From positions 248,001 to 312,000 of the forward strand of contig JAUCBJ010009103.1 of NCBI GenBank assembly GCA_032718475.1: a DNA stretch of 64,000 nucleotides, in the 5' to 3' direction. Origin of the DNA: Nemertoderma westbladi (taxonomy: Eukaryota > Xenacoelomorpha > Nemertodermatida > Nemertodermatidae). The notes beneath the pieces were generated by a model. It was not told the DNA's origin. It was given only the letters and a program-made list of their open reading frames with translations, and did no database searches. Of this stretch, positions 32,450-45,250 are shown piece after piece. Both the position numbers and the translations under genes were made by a program. Every line of letters begins with the position of its first letter. The stretch's first letter is position 1.

Positions 32450-32650
32450 ATTATTTTGGTCTTTGGTCATCAGTACACCAGTACATCAGTACACTCAACA
32501 GCCCAAAGTTCAGAAGTACAGTACTCTGGCAGTCTGGTACTGTCAGACTGTAGTCCAGTAGTCAGTCTGCAGTCTACAGGTCTAGTCAGTAGGCCTACTG
32601 CAGTACTGGTACCTACTGCAGTACTGACTGTAGATTTTGATATATTCTGA
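32450..32650 (+). promoter_or_regulatory. presumed upstream region of the NDUFA10-like gene
   Basis: About 180 bp directly before the ATG are packed with CAGTACTG-, CAGTCTGG- and TAGGCCTA-type motifs, including GTACTGTCAGACTGTAGT, shared exactly with the RPL35 upstream region. No TATA box is obvious. Regulatory meaning is an inference from recurrence upstream of two host genes. Confidence 0.35.
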
Positions 32651-33030
32651 ATGGCTGCGTTAGTGAGCCTTCCGCGACAATCTATCTTCTTGGGATGCGG
32701 CCGTCGGCGACGGATTCCCGCACTTCCTCCGGCTCATAAACTCTCCACCGCTGCGGTAAGAGCCGCTGCTATACAGGAGGGCGATCTACGTAAAGGTCGC
32801 GAGATTATACATCATGAGTTCGATCCCCAAGAAGAGGCAGAGTTGGCGAAGTATTTCCCGAACGAGGCGGACTTGAAGAGACCGACTCTGCGGCAGTGGA
32901 TCCAGCATCCCATCGAGAGTTTTACCTCCATCTGCATGGACGTCGGTCCCCACATGGATAATCGATTCTCACATGTGTGGTACAATCTAACTTTGGATAA
33001 AATGCAAAACAGATGGGATTTCTGGACGAG
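32651..33030 (+). CDS. NDUFA10: NDUFA10-like complex I subunit, exon 1
   Basis: NDUFA10 (ND-42) is a nucleoside-kinase-fold accessory subunit of mitochondrial complex I. The first 40 residues are Arg/Ala/Ser-rich with almost no acids (LGCGRRRRIPALPPAHK), as expected of a mitochondrial presequence. A charged linker (EFDPQEEAELAKYFPNEAD) follows, ending YNLTLDKMQNRWDFWT. That last segment aligns in position with the FNAIFDKTSKRFDE-type segment preceding the P-loop in insect ND-42. A donor GAG|GTTGGA follows at 33,031, and the split codon AG|G continues exactly into exon 2. The open frame reads on into the intron to 33,128, ending in a non-homologous tail. The assignment depends on the join to exon 2. 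A deoxynucleoside-kinase relative is the alternative. Confidence 0.6.
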
Positions 33031-35553
33031 GTTGGATAATTTACATTTTCTACCTAACTGCCTAGGCCTTATACAGGTTATACAGTTAGAGGCTATCTAT
33101 TGTTTGTTCGTTCTGTCGTTTCGTTTGTAGACAAAATTTGAAATTCGCAATTTTATGTGCCGGTACCGTTGTACTGGCTGACTGGTGTAGTTCTAACAGA
33201 TAATTTTCACCATCCGTGCAAAATCACTCCCAGGTTAAAATTCCCTAGTCAGCTAGCAGGCTAGTGTATTCTCACTCCCGGGCAGCCGGGGTCTGGGGGT
33301 GAATTTTCCTTAGTACAGTTAGTAGTAGTGTAGTTTGTCTGTAGTGTATTTTTTTACCCCCTCGGCCCTCCAGTGAAAACTCACCCCTGCTTTTATCAAT
33401 TTTCACTCTCTGTCTGTGTAAAAACCATCCCCGGTTTAATTTCCCTAGCTGCCTAGTCAGCTAGTGCAGTAGTCTATTCTCACTGCCGGTGCCCGGTGTA
33501 TCAGCATTCAGCACGTAAATTACCTACCTTACTTAATAAATAGATAGATACACATTAGCACCTTTCGAGCAGCCGTGACTTAAATGTAGTAACTTTAGAT
33601 ACTGTACCGGTACGGCCTTTCGCGCAGCACATGAGTTCAATGAAATAAATATACAGTAATGTATATAAAAGACTGATTCAATTTATTTATTCTCGAATCT
33701 CCTGTGGCCTTGTACCGGTACAGTATTAGATGGCACAGGCACACTAGAAGTAACTAGAAGGCTTATATCGTATTTAAATTAATAATGAAATTTAAAATAT
33801 CGTGGGGGTTAAGAATACACTGAGGGGGGTTAAATTTCACTAAAAAATCACCCAGAGTACGGGCTGTTACACCGGCTGTCCGATTTATTAATATTTTATT
33901 TATTATTTTGGTTAGAGTTAGTTGGTGGTTGGTGAAGTTTGCACTCTAGTTAGAGCAGAGCAACCTAGACTAGAACATATTATATTAAAATGATACCAGT
34001 AGTAGGCCTAGAGGATATGGTCCGATCCTTTTTACCTTTTTATCGTCTAAGTAGCCTACACTGCTGATAATGCCATACAATGTATAGTATATGCCAGATC
34101 ATGCATCTAATCTACCACATTTTCATTGTGTCCCTTCACCAATTCACACTTCACGAGTCATAACTGTGTATAAATACCAGATAAATTGCTATTGTCGTGT
34201 TTAAAAGATAGCTGAAGCTGTTGCTTATTTATTTTGTCACATTTTGTATTTTACTACATAATATTAGGTACCGTAATCACAACGGCTATTTTACCATATA
34301 ACGCACCTTCTATGCATTGATGATTCTGCTGGGTATAGTCAATCTCATAACTATACTAAAATCAATTTGAATAAAAAAAAAGTGATCACAAATGAATATA
34401 ACATTTTGGCTCAATAGCCAGAGGCCAGATACTCATGAAATGGCTGAATAGATTAATTAAAATTACAGAATTGTTTAAATTGGTTTAATTTATGCTAAGA
34501 AAAAAGTTATTAGGCCTACTTAACTTATTAATATTATTCGTTTCAATCTCGAAGTCGTAATTAGACTACCTACGAGGAGATATATACCGAGATAAGTCCC
34601 ACTTAAGGAGAAAATTGCGATTTATAACAATTTTGACATGGGTAATTTTGTAATAACGACCTAGTTGCTAAGGCCTTTCAGGAGCGCATAATTCGAAGAT
34701 AAGGCCTAGCGACTGCAGGCCTAGCGACTGCATGAAACAACATGTCATAAAAATAAACTTCCTTAGAAACTGATGTAGTTCATAGAAACGGGTAGTTACA
34801 GTTCATATTCTAACCTCTGGTAAAATTAAGGGGAAAGGGGCAGGTTACAGTGGTGGAGTTTTCGAACCAAAACAATAAACGAAACTAGATTTATTAATCA
34901 ACGGAAATAAGCAGGTTACGATGGCGGTGTTTTCGAACCAAAACAATAAACGATTTCTCAATAACATAGGTCACAGTCTTATTTTTGAAACACGAAAATA
35001 CCAGAGGTGCGGAGATAAGAACTGTAACTTAAGCGGGTCATTACTTCAAAGTTGCCCAAGGTGTGAAAGTGCATAAAACACATTCTTATGTTAAGAGGGA
35101 CCCATAGACACCGAAGCATCCAAGAAATCTAATCCGTTCAAAAATTTCGGTTGGGTAAAAGCTGCCGTATTATAAAACATGTTTTGCCAACTAAGATAAC
35201 TTCTGAAACAATTTGCAGATTATACATTCATACGGCATTTATTTATTTATTTAGTTTTTATTTATTTATTTAGTACTTTTTTAGTACTTTGTTATTTTTT
35301 ATACTAGATGTATAGTTATAAAGATACAAACCATGGGGAAGGAAATATTTCTGGATGGGCATAGTGAATTGAATAGAATCGGATTACTTTTGTACTTATC
35401 AACAATAATAAATGTAATTAGATTCGCCATTGTCCATAATTAGCAGTATTATTTATTATCCTTTAAAAGTAACAGATCATTGGAATATTATTTGAGTTTA
35501 AATAATAATAGACTCATTAAATATTACAGTTATTATCTATGTTTACCGTTTAG
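33031..35553 (+). other. intron 1 of the NDUFA10-like gene
   Basis: Bounded by GAG|GTTGGA and CCGTTTAG|GATG. It holds an approximately 60-bp duplicated block (TTCCCTAG-CAGCTAG-TATTCTCACT near 33,240-33,280 and 33,440-33,485). It also holds two copies of CAGGTTACRRTGGYGG, then TTTTCGAACCAAAACAATAA (34,840-34,955), related to the fold-back MITE ends, and a TTTATTTA run (35,235-35,275). No other gene was seen. Confidence 0.55.
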
Positions 35554-35674
35554 GATGATTGTTTTTGATGGAAATATTGGCTGCGGTAAATCGACAATAG
35601 CGAAGGAAGTTGCCCAAAAGTACGGGTTGAAATACTACCCAGAGCCTGATCTCTACTACTGGGAAAGGAGGCAG
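35554..35674 (+). CDS. NDUFA10: NDUFA10-like complex I subunit, exon 2 (Walker A exon)
   Basis: The 121-bp exon encodes MIVFDGNIGCGKSTIAKEVA followed by QKYGLKYYPEPDLYYWERRQ. GNIGCGKST is a canonical Walker A/P-loop. The following KYYPEPDLYY pattern resembles the LxMEYYPAVDLD-type stretch of NDUFA10/ND-42 better than bacterial or insect deoxynucleoside kinases, which continue differently. The acceptor TTTAG|G and donor CAG|GTTAGT are good consensus sites, and the exon ends in phase 0. The rest of the kinase fold (lid, substrate-binding residues, C-terminus) does not appear within this window, so exon 3 must lie beyond 64,000 or be missing. The 3' half of this exon is the source of the adjacent minisatellite. 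Confidence 0.72.
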
Positions 35675-37399
35675 GTTAGTTGGGCAAAAGTAGGGGTTGA
35701 AATACTACCCAGATCCAAATCTGTACTACTGGGAAAGGAGGCAGGTTAGTTGGGCAAAAGTAGGGGTTGAAATACTACCCAGATCCAAATCTGTACTACT
35801 GGGAAAGGAGGCAGGTTAGTTGGGCAAAAGTAGGGGTTGAAATACTACCCAGATCCAAATCTGTACTACTGGGAAAGGAGGCAGGTTAGTTGGGCAAAAG
35901 TAGGGGTTGAAATACTACCCAGATCCAGATCTGGGAAAGTTGGCAGGTTAGTTGGGCAAAAGTACGGGTTGAAATACTACCCAGATCCAAATCTGTACTA
36001 CTGGGAAAGGAGGCAGGTTAGTTGGGCAAAAGTAGGGGTTGAAATACTACCCAGATCCAAATCTGTGCTACTGGGAAAGGAGGCAGTTTAGTTGGGCAAA
36101 AGTAGGGGTTGAAATACTACTCAGATCCAAATCTGTACTACTGGGAAAGGAGGTAGGTTTGGCAAAAGTAAGGGTTGAAATACTACCCAGATCCAAATCT
36201 GTACTACTGGGAAAGGAGGCAGGTTAGTTGGGCAAAAGTAGGGGTTGAAATACTACCCAGATCCAAATCTGTACTACTGGGAAAGGAGGCAGGTTAGTTG
36301 GGCAAAAGTAGGGGTTGAAATACTACCCAGATCCAAATCTGTACTACTGGGAAAGGAGGCAGTTTAGTTGGGCAAAAGTAGGGGTTGAAATACTACCCAG
36401 ATCCAAATCTATACTACTGGGAAAGGAGGTAGGTTAGTTGGGCAAAAGTAGGGGTTGAAATACTACCCAGATCCTAATCTGTACTACTGGGAAAGGAGGC
36501 AGGTTAGTTGGGCAAAAGTAGGGGTTGAAATACTACCCAGATTCAAATCTGTACTACTGGGAAAGGAGGCAGGTTAGTTGGGCAAAAGTAGGGGTTGAAA
36601 TACTACCCAGATCCAGATCTGGGAAAGTTGGCAGGTTAGTTGGGCAAAAGTACGGGTTGAAATACTACCCAGATCCAAATCTGTACTACTGGGAAAGGAG
36701 GCAGCTTAGTTGGGCAAAAGTAGGGGTTGAAATACTACCCAGATCCAAATCTGTACTACTGGGAAAGGAGGCAGGTTAGTTGGGCAAAAGTAGGGGTTGA
36801 AATACTACCCAGATCCAGATCTGGGAAAGTTGGCAGGTTAGTTGGGCAAAAGTACGGGTTGAAATACTACCCAGATCCAAATCTGTACTACTGGGAAAGG
36901 AGGCACGTTAGTTGGGCAAAAGTAGGGGTTGAAATACTACCCAGATCCATATCTGTACTACTGGGAAAGGAGGTAGGTTAGTTGGGCAAAAGTAGGGGTT
37001 GAAATACTACCCAGATCCAAATCTGTACTACTGGGAAAGGAGGCAGGTTAGTTGGGCAAAAGTAGGGGTTGAAATACTACCCAGATCCAGATCTGGGAAA
37101 GTTGGCAGGTTAGTTGGGCAAAAGTACGGGTTGAAATACTACCCAGATCCAAATCTATACTACTGGGAAAGGAGGCAGGTTAGTTGGGCAAAAGTAGGGG
37201 TTGAAATACTACCCAGATCCAGATCTGGGAAAGTTGGCAGGTTAGTTGGGCAAAAGTACGGGTTGAAATACTACCCAGATCCAAATCTATACTACTGGGA
37301 AAGGAGGCACGTTAGTTGGGCAAAAGTAGGGGTTGAAATACTACCCAGATCCATATCTGTACTACTGGGAAAGGAGGTAGGTTAGTTGGGCAAAAGTAC

Positions 37400-40300
37400 G
37401 GGTTGAAATACTACCCAGATCCAAATCTGTACTACTGGGAAAGGAGGCAGCTTAGTTGGGCAAAAGTAGGGGTTGAAATACTACCCAGATCCAAATCTGT
37501 ACTACTGGGAAAGGAGGCAGGTTAGTTGGGCAAAAGTAGGGGTTGAAATACTACCCAGATCCAGATCTGGGAAAGTTGGCAGGTTAGTTGGGCAAAAGTA
37601 CGGGTTGAAATACTACCCAGATCCAAATCTGTACTACTGGGAAAGGAGGCACGTTAGTTGGGCAAAAGTAGGGGTTGAAATACTACCCAGATCCATATCT
37701 GTACTACTGGGAAAGGAGGTAGGTTAGTTGGGCAAAAGTAGGGGTTGAAATACTACCCAGATCCAAATCTGTACTACTGAGAAAGGAGGCACGTTAGTTG
37801 GGCAAAAGTAGGGGTTGAAATACTACCCAGATCCATATCTGTACTACTGGGAAAGGAGCTAGGTTAGTTGGGCAAAAGTAGGGGTTGAAATACTACCCAG
37901 ACCCAGATCTGTACTACTGAGAAAGGAGGCACGTTAGTTGGGCAAAAGTAGGGGTTGAAATACTACCCAGATCCAAATCTGTACTACTGGGAAAGGAGGT
38001 AGGTTAGTTGGGCAAAAGTAGGGGTTGAAATACTACCCAGATCCAAATCTGTACTACTGAGAAAGGAGGCAGGTTAGTTGGGCAAAAGTACGGGTTGAAA
38101 TACTACCCAGATCCAAATCTATACTACTGGGAAAGGAAACAGGTTAGTTGGGCAAAAGTAGGGGTTGAAATACTACTCAGATCCAAATCTGTACTACTGG
38201 GAAAGGAGGCACGTTAGTTGGGCAAAAGTAGGGGTTGAAATACTACCCAGATCCAAATCTGTACTACTGGGAAAGGAGGTAGGTTAGTTGGGCAAAAGTA
38301 GGGGTTGAAATACTACCCAGATCCAAATCTGTACTACTGAGAAAGGAGGCAGGTTAGTTGGGCAAAAGTAGGGGTTGAAATACTACCCAGATCCAGATCT
38401 CTACTACTGGGAAAGGAGGCAGGTTAGTTGAGCAAAAGTAGGGGTTGAAATACTACCCAGATCCAAATCTGTGCTACCGGTACTGGGGAAGGAGGCAGGT
38501 TAGTTGGGCAAAAGTAGGGGTTGAAATACTACCCAGATCCAAATCTGTACTACTGAGAAAGGAGGCACGTTAGTTGGGCAAAAGTAGGGGTTGAAATACT
38601 ACCCAGATCCAAATCTGTACTACTGGGAAAGGAGGTAGGTTAGTTGGGCAAAAGTAGGGGTTGAAATACTACCCAGATCCAAATCTGTACTACTGAGAAA
38701 GGAGGCAGGTTAGTTGGGCAAAAGTACGGGTTGAAATACTACCCAGATCCAAATCTATACTACTGGGAAAGGAAACAGGTTAGTTGGGCAAAAGTAGGGG
38801 TTGAAATACTACTCAGATCCAAATCTGTACTACTGGGAAAGGAGGCACGTTAGTTGGGCAAAAGTAGGGGTTGAAATACTACCCAGATCCAAATCTGTAC
38901 TACTGGGAAAGGAGGTAGGTTAGTTGGGCAAAAGTAGGGGTTGAAATACTACCCAGATCCAAATCTGTACTACTGGGAAAGGAGGCACGTTAGTTGGGCA
39001 AAAGTAGGGGTTGAAATACTACCCAGATCCAAATCTGTACTACTGGGAAAGGAGGCACGTTAGTTGGGCAAAAGTAGGGGTTGAAATACTACCCAGATCC
39101 AAATCTGTACTACTGGGAAAGGAGGTAGGTTAGTTGGGCAAAAGTAGGGGTTGAAATACTACCCAGATCCAAATCTGTACTACTGAGAAAGGAGGCAGGT
39201 TAGTTGGGCAAAAGTAGGGGTTGAAATACTACCCAGATCCAGATCTCTACTACTGGGAAAGGAGGCAGGTTAGTTGAGCAAAAGTAGGGGTTGAAATACT
39301 ACCCAGATCCAAATCTGTGCTACCGGTACTGGGGAAGGAGGCAGGTTAGTTGGGCAAAAGTAGGGGTTGAAATACTACCCAGATCCAAATCTGTACTACT
39401 GAGAAAGGAGGCACGTTAGTTGGGCAAAAGTAGGGGTTGAAATACTACCCAGATCCAAATCTGTACTACTGGGAAAGGAGGTAGGTTAGTTGGGCAAAAG
39501 TAGGGGTTGAAATACTACCCAGATCCAAATCTGTACTACTGAGAAAGGAGGCAGGTTAGTTGGGCAAAAGTACGGGTTGAAATACTACCCAGATCCAAAT
39601 CTATACTACTGGGAAAGGAAACAGGTTAGTTGGGCAAAAGTAGGGGTTGAAATACTACTCAGATCCAAATCTGTACTACTGGGAAAGGAGGCACGTTAGT
39701 TGGGCAAAAGTAGGGGTTGAAATACTACCCAGATCCAAATCTGTACTACTGGGAAAGGAGGTAGGTTAGTTGGGCAAAAGTAGGGGTTGAAATACTACCC
39801 AGATCCAAATCTGTACTACTGGGAAAGGAGGCACGTTAGTTGGGCAAAAGTAGGGGTTGAAATACTACCCAGATCCAAATCTGTACTACTGGGAAAGGAG
39901 GTAGGTTAGTTGGGCAAAAGTAGGGGTTGAAATACTACCCAGATCCAAATCTGTACTACTGAGAAAGGAGGCAGGTTAGTTGGGCAAAAGTACGGGTTGA
40001 AATACTACCCAGATCCAAATCTATACTACTGGGAAAGGAAACAGGTTAGTTGGGCAAAAGTAGGGGTTGAAATACTACTCAGATCCAAATCTGTACTACT
40101 GGGAAAGGAGGCACGTTAGTTGGGCAAAAGTAGGGGTTGAAATACTACCCAGATCCAAATCTGTACTACTGGGAAAGGAGGTAGGTTAGTTGGGCAAAAG
40201 TAGGGGTTGAAATACTACCCAGATCCAAATCTGTACTACTGAGAAAGGAGGCAGGTTAGTTGGGCAAAAGTAGGGGTTGAAATACTACCCAGATCCAGAT

Positions 40301-43300
40301 CTCTACTACTGGGAAAGGAGGCAGGTTAGTTGGGCAAAAGTAGGGGTTGAAATACTACCCAGATCCAAATCTGTGCTACCGGTACTGGGAAAGGAGGCAG
40401 GTTAGTTGGGCAAAAGTAGGGGTTGAAATACTACCCAGATCCAGATCTGTACTAACTACTGGGAATGGAGGCAGGTTAGTTGGGCAAAAGTAGGGGTTGA
40501 AATACTACCCAGATCCTAATCTGTACTACTGGGAAAGGAGGCAGGTTAGTTGGGCAAAAGTTGGGGTTGAAATACTACCCAGATCCAAATCTGTGCTACT
40601 GGGAAAGGAGGCAGGTTAGTTGGGCAAAAGTAGGGGTTGAAATACTACCCAGATCCAGATCTGGGAAAGTTGGCAGGTTAGTTGGGCAAAAGTACGGGTT
40701 GAAATACTACCCAGATCCAAATCTGTACTACTGGGAAAGGAGGCACGTTAGTTGGGCAAAAGTAGGGGTTGAAATACTACCCAGATCCATATCTGTACTA
40801 CTGGGAAAGGAGGTAGGTTAGTTGGGCAAAAGTACGGGTTGAAATACTACCCAGATCCAAATCTGTACTACTGGGAAAGGAGGCAGCTTAGTTGGGCAAA
40901 AGTAGGGGTTGAAATACTACCCAGATCCAAATCTGTACTACTGGGAAAGGAGGCAGGTTAGTTGGGCAAAAGTAGGGGTTGAAATACTACCCAGATCCAG
41001 ATCTGGGAAAGTTGGCAGGTTAGTTGGGCAAAAGTACGGGTTGAAATACTACCCAGATCCAAATCTGTACTACTGGGAAAGGAGGCACGTTAGTTGGGCA
41101 AAAGTAGGGGTTGAAATACTACCCAGATCCATATCTGTACTACTGGGAAAGGAGGTAGGTTAGTTGGGCAAAAGTAGGGGTTGAAATACTACCCAGATCC
41201 AAATCTGTACTACTGAGAAAGGAGGCACGTTAGTTGGGCAAAAGTAGGGGTTGAAATACTACCCAGATCCATATCTGTACTACTGGGAAAGGAGCTAGGT
41301 TAGTTGGGCAAAAGTAGGGGTTGAAATACTACCCAGACCCAGATCTGTACTACTGAGAAAGGAGGCACGTTAGTTGGGCAAAAGTAGGGGTTGAAATACT
41401 ACCCAGATCCAAATCTGTACTACTGGGAAAGGAGGTAGGTTAGTTGGGCAAAAGTAGGGGTTGAAATACTACCCAGATCCAAATCTGTACTACTGAGAAA
41501 GGAGGCAGGTTAGTTGGGCAAAAGTACGGGTTGAAATACTACCCAGATCCAAATCTATACTACTGGGAAAGGAAACAGGTTAGTTGGGCAAAAGTAGGGG
41601 TTGAAATACTACTCAGATCCAAATCTGTACTACTGGGAAAGGAGGCACGTTAGTTGGGCAAAAGTAGGGGTTGAAATACTACCCAGATCCAAATCTGTAC
41701 TACTGGGAAAGGAGGTAGGTTAGTTGGGCAAAAGTAGGGGTTGAAATACTACCCAGATCCAAATCTGTACTACTGAGAAAGGAGGCAGGTTAGTTGGGCA
41801 AAAGTAGGGGTTGAAATACTACCCAGATCCAGATCTCTACTACTGGGAAAGGAGGCAGGTTAGTTGAGCAAAAGTAGGGGTTGAAATACTACCCAGATCC
41901 AAATCTGTGCTACCGGTACTGGGGAAGGAGGCAGGTTAGTTGGGCAAAAGTAGGGGTTGAAATACTACCCAGATCCAAATCTGTACTACTGAGAAAGGAG
42001 GCACGTTAGTTGGGCAAAAGTAGGGGTTGAAATACTACCCAGATCCAAATCTGTACTACTGGGAAAGGAGGTAGGTTAGTTGGGCAAAAGTAGGGGTTGA
42101 AATACTACCCAGATCCAAATCTGTACTACTGAGAAAGGAGGCAGGTTAGTTGGGCAAAAGTACGGGTTGAAATACTACCCAGATCCAAATCTATACTACT
42201 GGGAAAGGAAACAGGTTAGTTGGGCAAAAGTAGGGGTTGAAATACTACTCAGATCCAAATCTGTACTACTGGGAAAGGAGGCACGTTAGTTGGGCAAAAG
42301 TAGGGGTTGAAATACTACCCAGATCCAAATCTGTACTACTGGGAAAGGAGGTAGGTTAGTTGGGCAAAAGTAGGGGTTGAAATACTACCCAGATCCAAAT
42401 CTGTACTACTGGGAAAGGAGGCACGTTAGTTGGGCAAAAGTAGGGGTTGAAATACTACCCAGATCCAAATCTGTACTACTGGGAAAGGAGGCACGTTAGT
42501 TGGGCAAAAGTAGGGGTTGAAATACTACCCAGATCCAAATCTGTACTACTGGGAAAGGAGGTAGGTTAGTTGGGCAAAAGTAGGGGTTGAAATACTACCC
42601 AGATCCAAATCTGTACTACTGAGAAAGGAGGCAGGTTAGTTGGGCAAAAGTAGGGGTTGAAATACTACCCAGATCCAGATCTCTACTACTGGGAAAGGAG
42701 GCAGGTTAGTTGAGCAAAAGTAGGGGTTGAAATACTACCCAGATCCAAATCTGTGCTACCGGTACTGGGGAAGGAGGCAGGTTAGTTGGGCAAAAGTAGG
42801 GGTTGAAATACTACCCAGATCCAAATCTGTACTACTGAGAAAGGAGGCACGTTAGTTGGGCAAAAGTAGGGGTTGAAATACTACCCAGATCCAAATCTGT
42901 ACTACTGGGAAAGGAGGTAGGTTAGTTGGGCAAAAGTAGGGGTTGAAATACTACCCAGATCCAAATCTGTACTACTGAGAAAGGAGGCAGGTTAGTTGGG
43001 CAAAAGTACGGGTTGAAATACTACCCAGATCCAAATCTATACTACTGGGAAAGGAAACAGGTTAGTTGGGCAAAAGTAGGGGTTGAAATACTACTCAGAT
43101 CCAAATCTGTACAACTGGGAAAGGAGGCACGTTAGTTGGGCAAAAGTAGGGGTTGAAATACTACCCAGATCCAAATCTGTACTACTGGGAAAGGAGGTAG
43201 GTTAGTTGGGCAAAAGTAGGGGTTGAAATACTACCCAGATCCAAATCTGTACTACTGGGAAAGGAGGCACGTTAGTTGGGCAAAAGTAGGGGTTGAAATA

Positions 43301-43900
43301 CTACCCAGATCCAAATCTGTACTACTGGGAAAGGAGGTAGGTTAGTTGGGCAAAAGTAGGGGTTGAAATACTACCCAGATCCAAATCTGTACTACTGAGA
43401 AAGGAGGCAGGTTAGTTGGGCAAAAGTACGGGTTGAAATACTACCCAGATCCAAATCTATACTACTGGGAAAGGAAACAGGTTAGTTGGGCAAAAGTAGG
43501 GGTTGAAATACTACTCAGATCCAAATCTGTACTACTGGGAAAGGAGGCACGTTAGTTGGGCAAAAGTAGGGGTTGAAATACTACCCAGATCCAAATCTGT
43601 ACTACTGGGAAAGGAGGTAGGTTAGTTGGGCAAAAGTAGGGGTTGAAATACTACCCAGATCCAAATCTGTACTACTGGGAAAGGAGGCAGGTTAGTTGGG
43701 CAAAAGTAGGGGTTGAAATACTACCCAGATCCAAATCTGTACTACTGGGAAAGGAGGCACGTTAGTTGGGCAAAAGTAGGGGTTGAAATACTACCCAGAT
43801 CCAAATCTGTACTACTGGGAAAGGAGGTAGGTTAGTTGGGCAAAAGTAGGGGTTGAAATACTACCCAGATCCAAATCTGTACTACTGGGAAAGGAGGCAG
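37400..43900 (+). repeat. higher-order repeat structure within array 1
   Basis: Marker variants recur at fixed offsets. GGAGCTAGG occurs at 37,855 and 41,291 (3,436 bp apart). GTGCTACCGG occurs at 38,471 and 41,907 (3,436) and also at 39,317 and 42,753 (3,436). Spacing of consecutive GTGCTACCGG markers is 846, 1,056, 1,534, 846, 1,266 and 1,126 bp; all but the 1,534 equal n x 70 + 6. A ~3.4-kb block was therefore duplicated as a unit on top of single-unit expansion. Confidence 0.7.
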
Positions 43901-45245
43901 GTTAGTTGGGCAAAAGTAGGGGTTGAAATACTACCCAGATCCAGATCTGTACTACTGGGAAAGGAGGCAGGTTAGTTGGGCAAAAGTAGGGGTTGAAATA
44001 CTACCCAGATCCAAATCTGTGCTACCGGTACTGGGGAAGGAGGCAGGTTAGTTGGGCAAAAGTAGGGGTTGAAATACTACCCAGATCCAAATCTGTACTA
44101 CTGAGAAAGGAGGCACGTTAGTTGGGCAAAAGTAGGGGTTGAAATACTACCCAGATCCAAATCTGTACTACTGGGAAAGGAGGTAGGTTAGTTGGGCAAA
44201 AGTAGGGGTTGAAATACTACCCAGATCCAAATCTGTACTACTGAGAAAGGAGGCAGGTTAGTTGGGCAAAAGTACGGGTTGAAATACTACCCAGATCCAA
44301 ATCTATACTACTGGGAAAGGAAACAGGTTAGTTGGGCAAAAGTAGGGGTTGAAATACTACTCAGATCCAAATCTGTACTACTGGGAAAGGAGGCACGTTA
44401 GTTGGGCAAAAGTAGGGGTTGAAATACTACCCAGATCCAAATCTGTACTACTGGGAAAGGAGGTAGGTTAGTTGGGCAAAAGTAGGGGTTGAAATACTAC
44501 CCAGATCCAAATCTGTACTACTGAGAAAGGAGGCAGGTTAGTTGGGCAAAAGTAGGGGTTGAAATACTACCCAGATCCAGATCTCTACTACTGGGAAAGG
44601 AGGCAGGTTAGTTGGGCAAAAGTAGGGGTTGAAATACTACCCAGATCCAAATCTGTGCTACTGGGAAAGGAGGTAGGTTAGTTGGGCAAAAGTAGGGGTT
44701 GAAATACTACCCAGATCCAAATCTGTACTACTGAGAAAGGAGGCAGGTTAGTTGGGCAAAAGTAGGGGTTGAAATACTACCCAGATCCAGATCTCTACTA
44801 CTGGGAAAGGAAACAGGTTAGTTGGGCAAAAGTAGGGGTTGAAATACTACTCAGATCCAAATCTGTACTACTGGGAAAGGAGGCACGTTAGTTGGGCAAA
44901 AGTAGGGGTTGAAATACTACCCAGATCCAAATCTGTACTACTGGGAAAGGAGGTAGGTTAGTTGGGCAAAAGTAGGGGTTGAAATACTACCCAGATCCAA
45001 ATCTGTACTACTGAGAAAGGAGGCAGGTTAGTTGGGCAAAAGTAGGGGTTGAAATACTACCCAGATCCAGATCTCTACTACTGGGAAAGGAGGCAGGTTA
45101 GTTGGGCAAAAGTAGGGGTTGAAATACTACCCAGATCCAAATCTGTGCTACCGGTACTGGGAAAGGAGGCAGGTTAGTTGGGCAAAAGTAGGGGTTGAAA
45201 TACTACCCAGATCCAGATCTGGGAAAGTTGGCAGGTTAGTTGGGC

Positions 45246-45250
45246 AAAAG
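45246..45250 (+). other. target-site duplication AAAAG, left
   Basis: AAAAG precedes the 5' LTR and recurs at 59,372-59,376 directly after the 3' LTR. The bases are part of the minisatellite motif GGGCAAAAGTA, so the insertion point within a unit is exact. Confidence 0.85.

Larger units (their letters stand above)
35675..45250 (+). repeat. exon-derived 70-bp minisatellite, array 1
   Basis: About 137 head-to-tail copies of a 70-bp unit: GTTAGTTGGGCAAAAGTA, GGGGTTGAAATACTACCCAG, ATCCAAATCTGTACTACTGG, GAAAGGAGGCAG. A shorter 62-bp variant (CCAGATCTGGGAAAGTTGGC) also occurs, and a few units have +6 bp (GCTACCGGTACTGG). Each unit repeats the last ~58 bp of exon 2 plus the first ~12 bp of intron 2 including its 5' splice site. 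Most units read AAG-TAG where the exon has AAG-TAC, putting a stop in the exon frame; the TACGGG variant keeps the exon base. Long conceptual ORFs here (84-128 codons) arise because 70+62=132 bp is a multiple of 3 and are not genes. Confidence 0.95.

Noticed and set aside
35837-37727. Series of 84-128-codon ORFs (MKYYPDPNLYYWERRQVSWAK...) in the repeat array
   Set aside because: They arise because a 70-bp and a 62-bp unit add to 132 bp, a multiple of three. They have no upstream start context, most units carry stops in the original exon frame, and the DNA is a minisatellite.
35675-45250. CRISPR-like array of regular repeats
   Set aside because: There are no unique spacers: the whole 70-bp unit repeats, the host is a eukaryote, and the unit derives from an exon.
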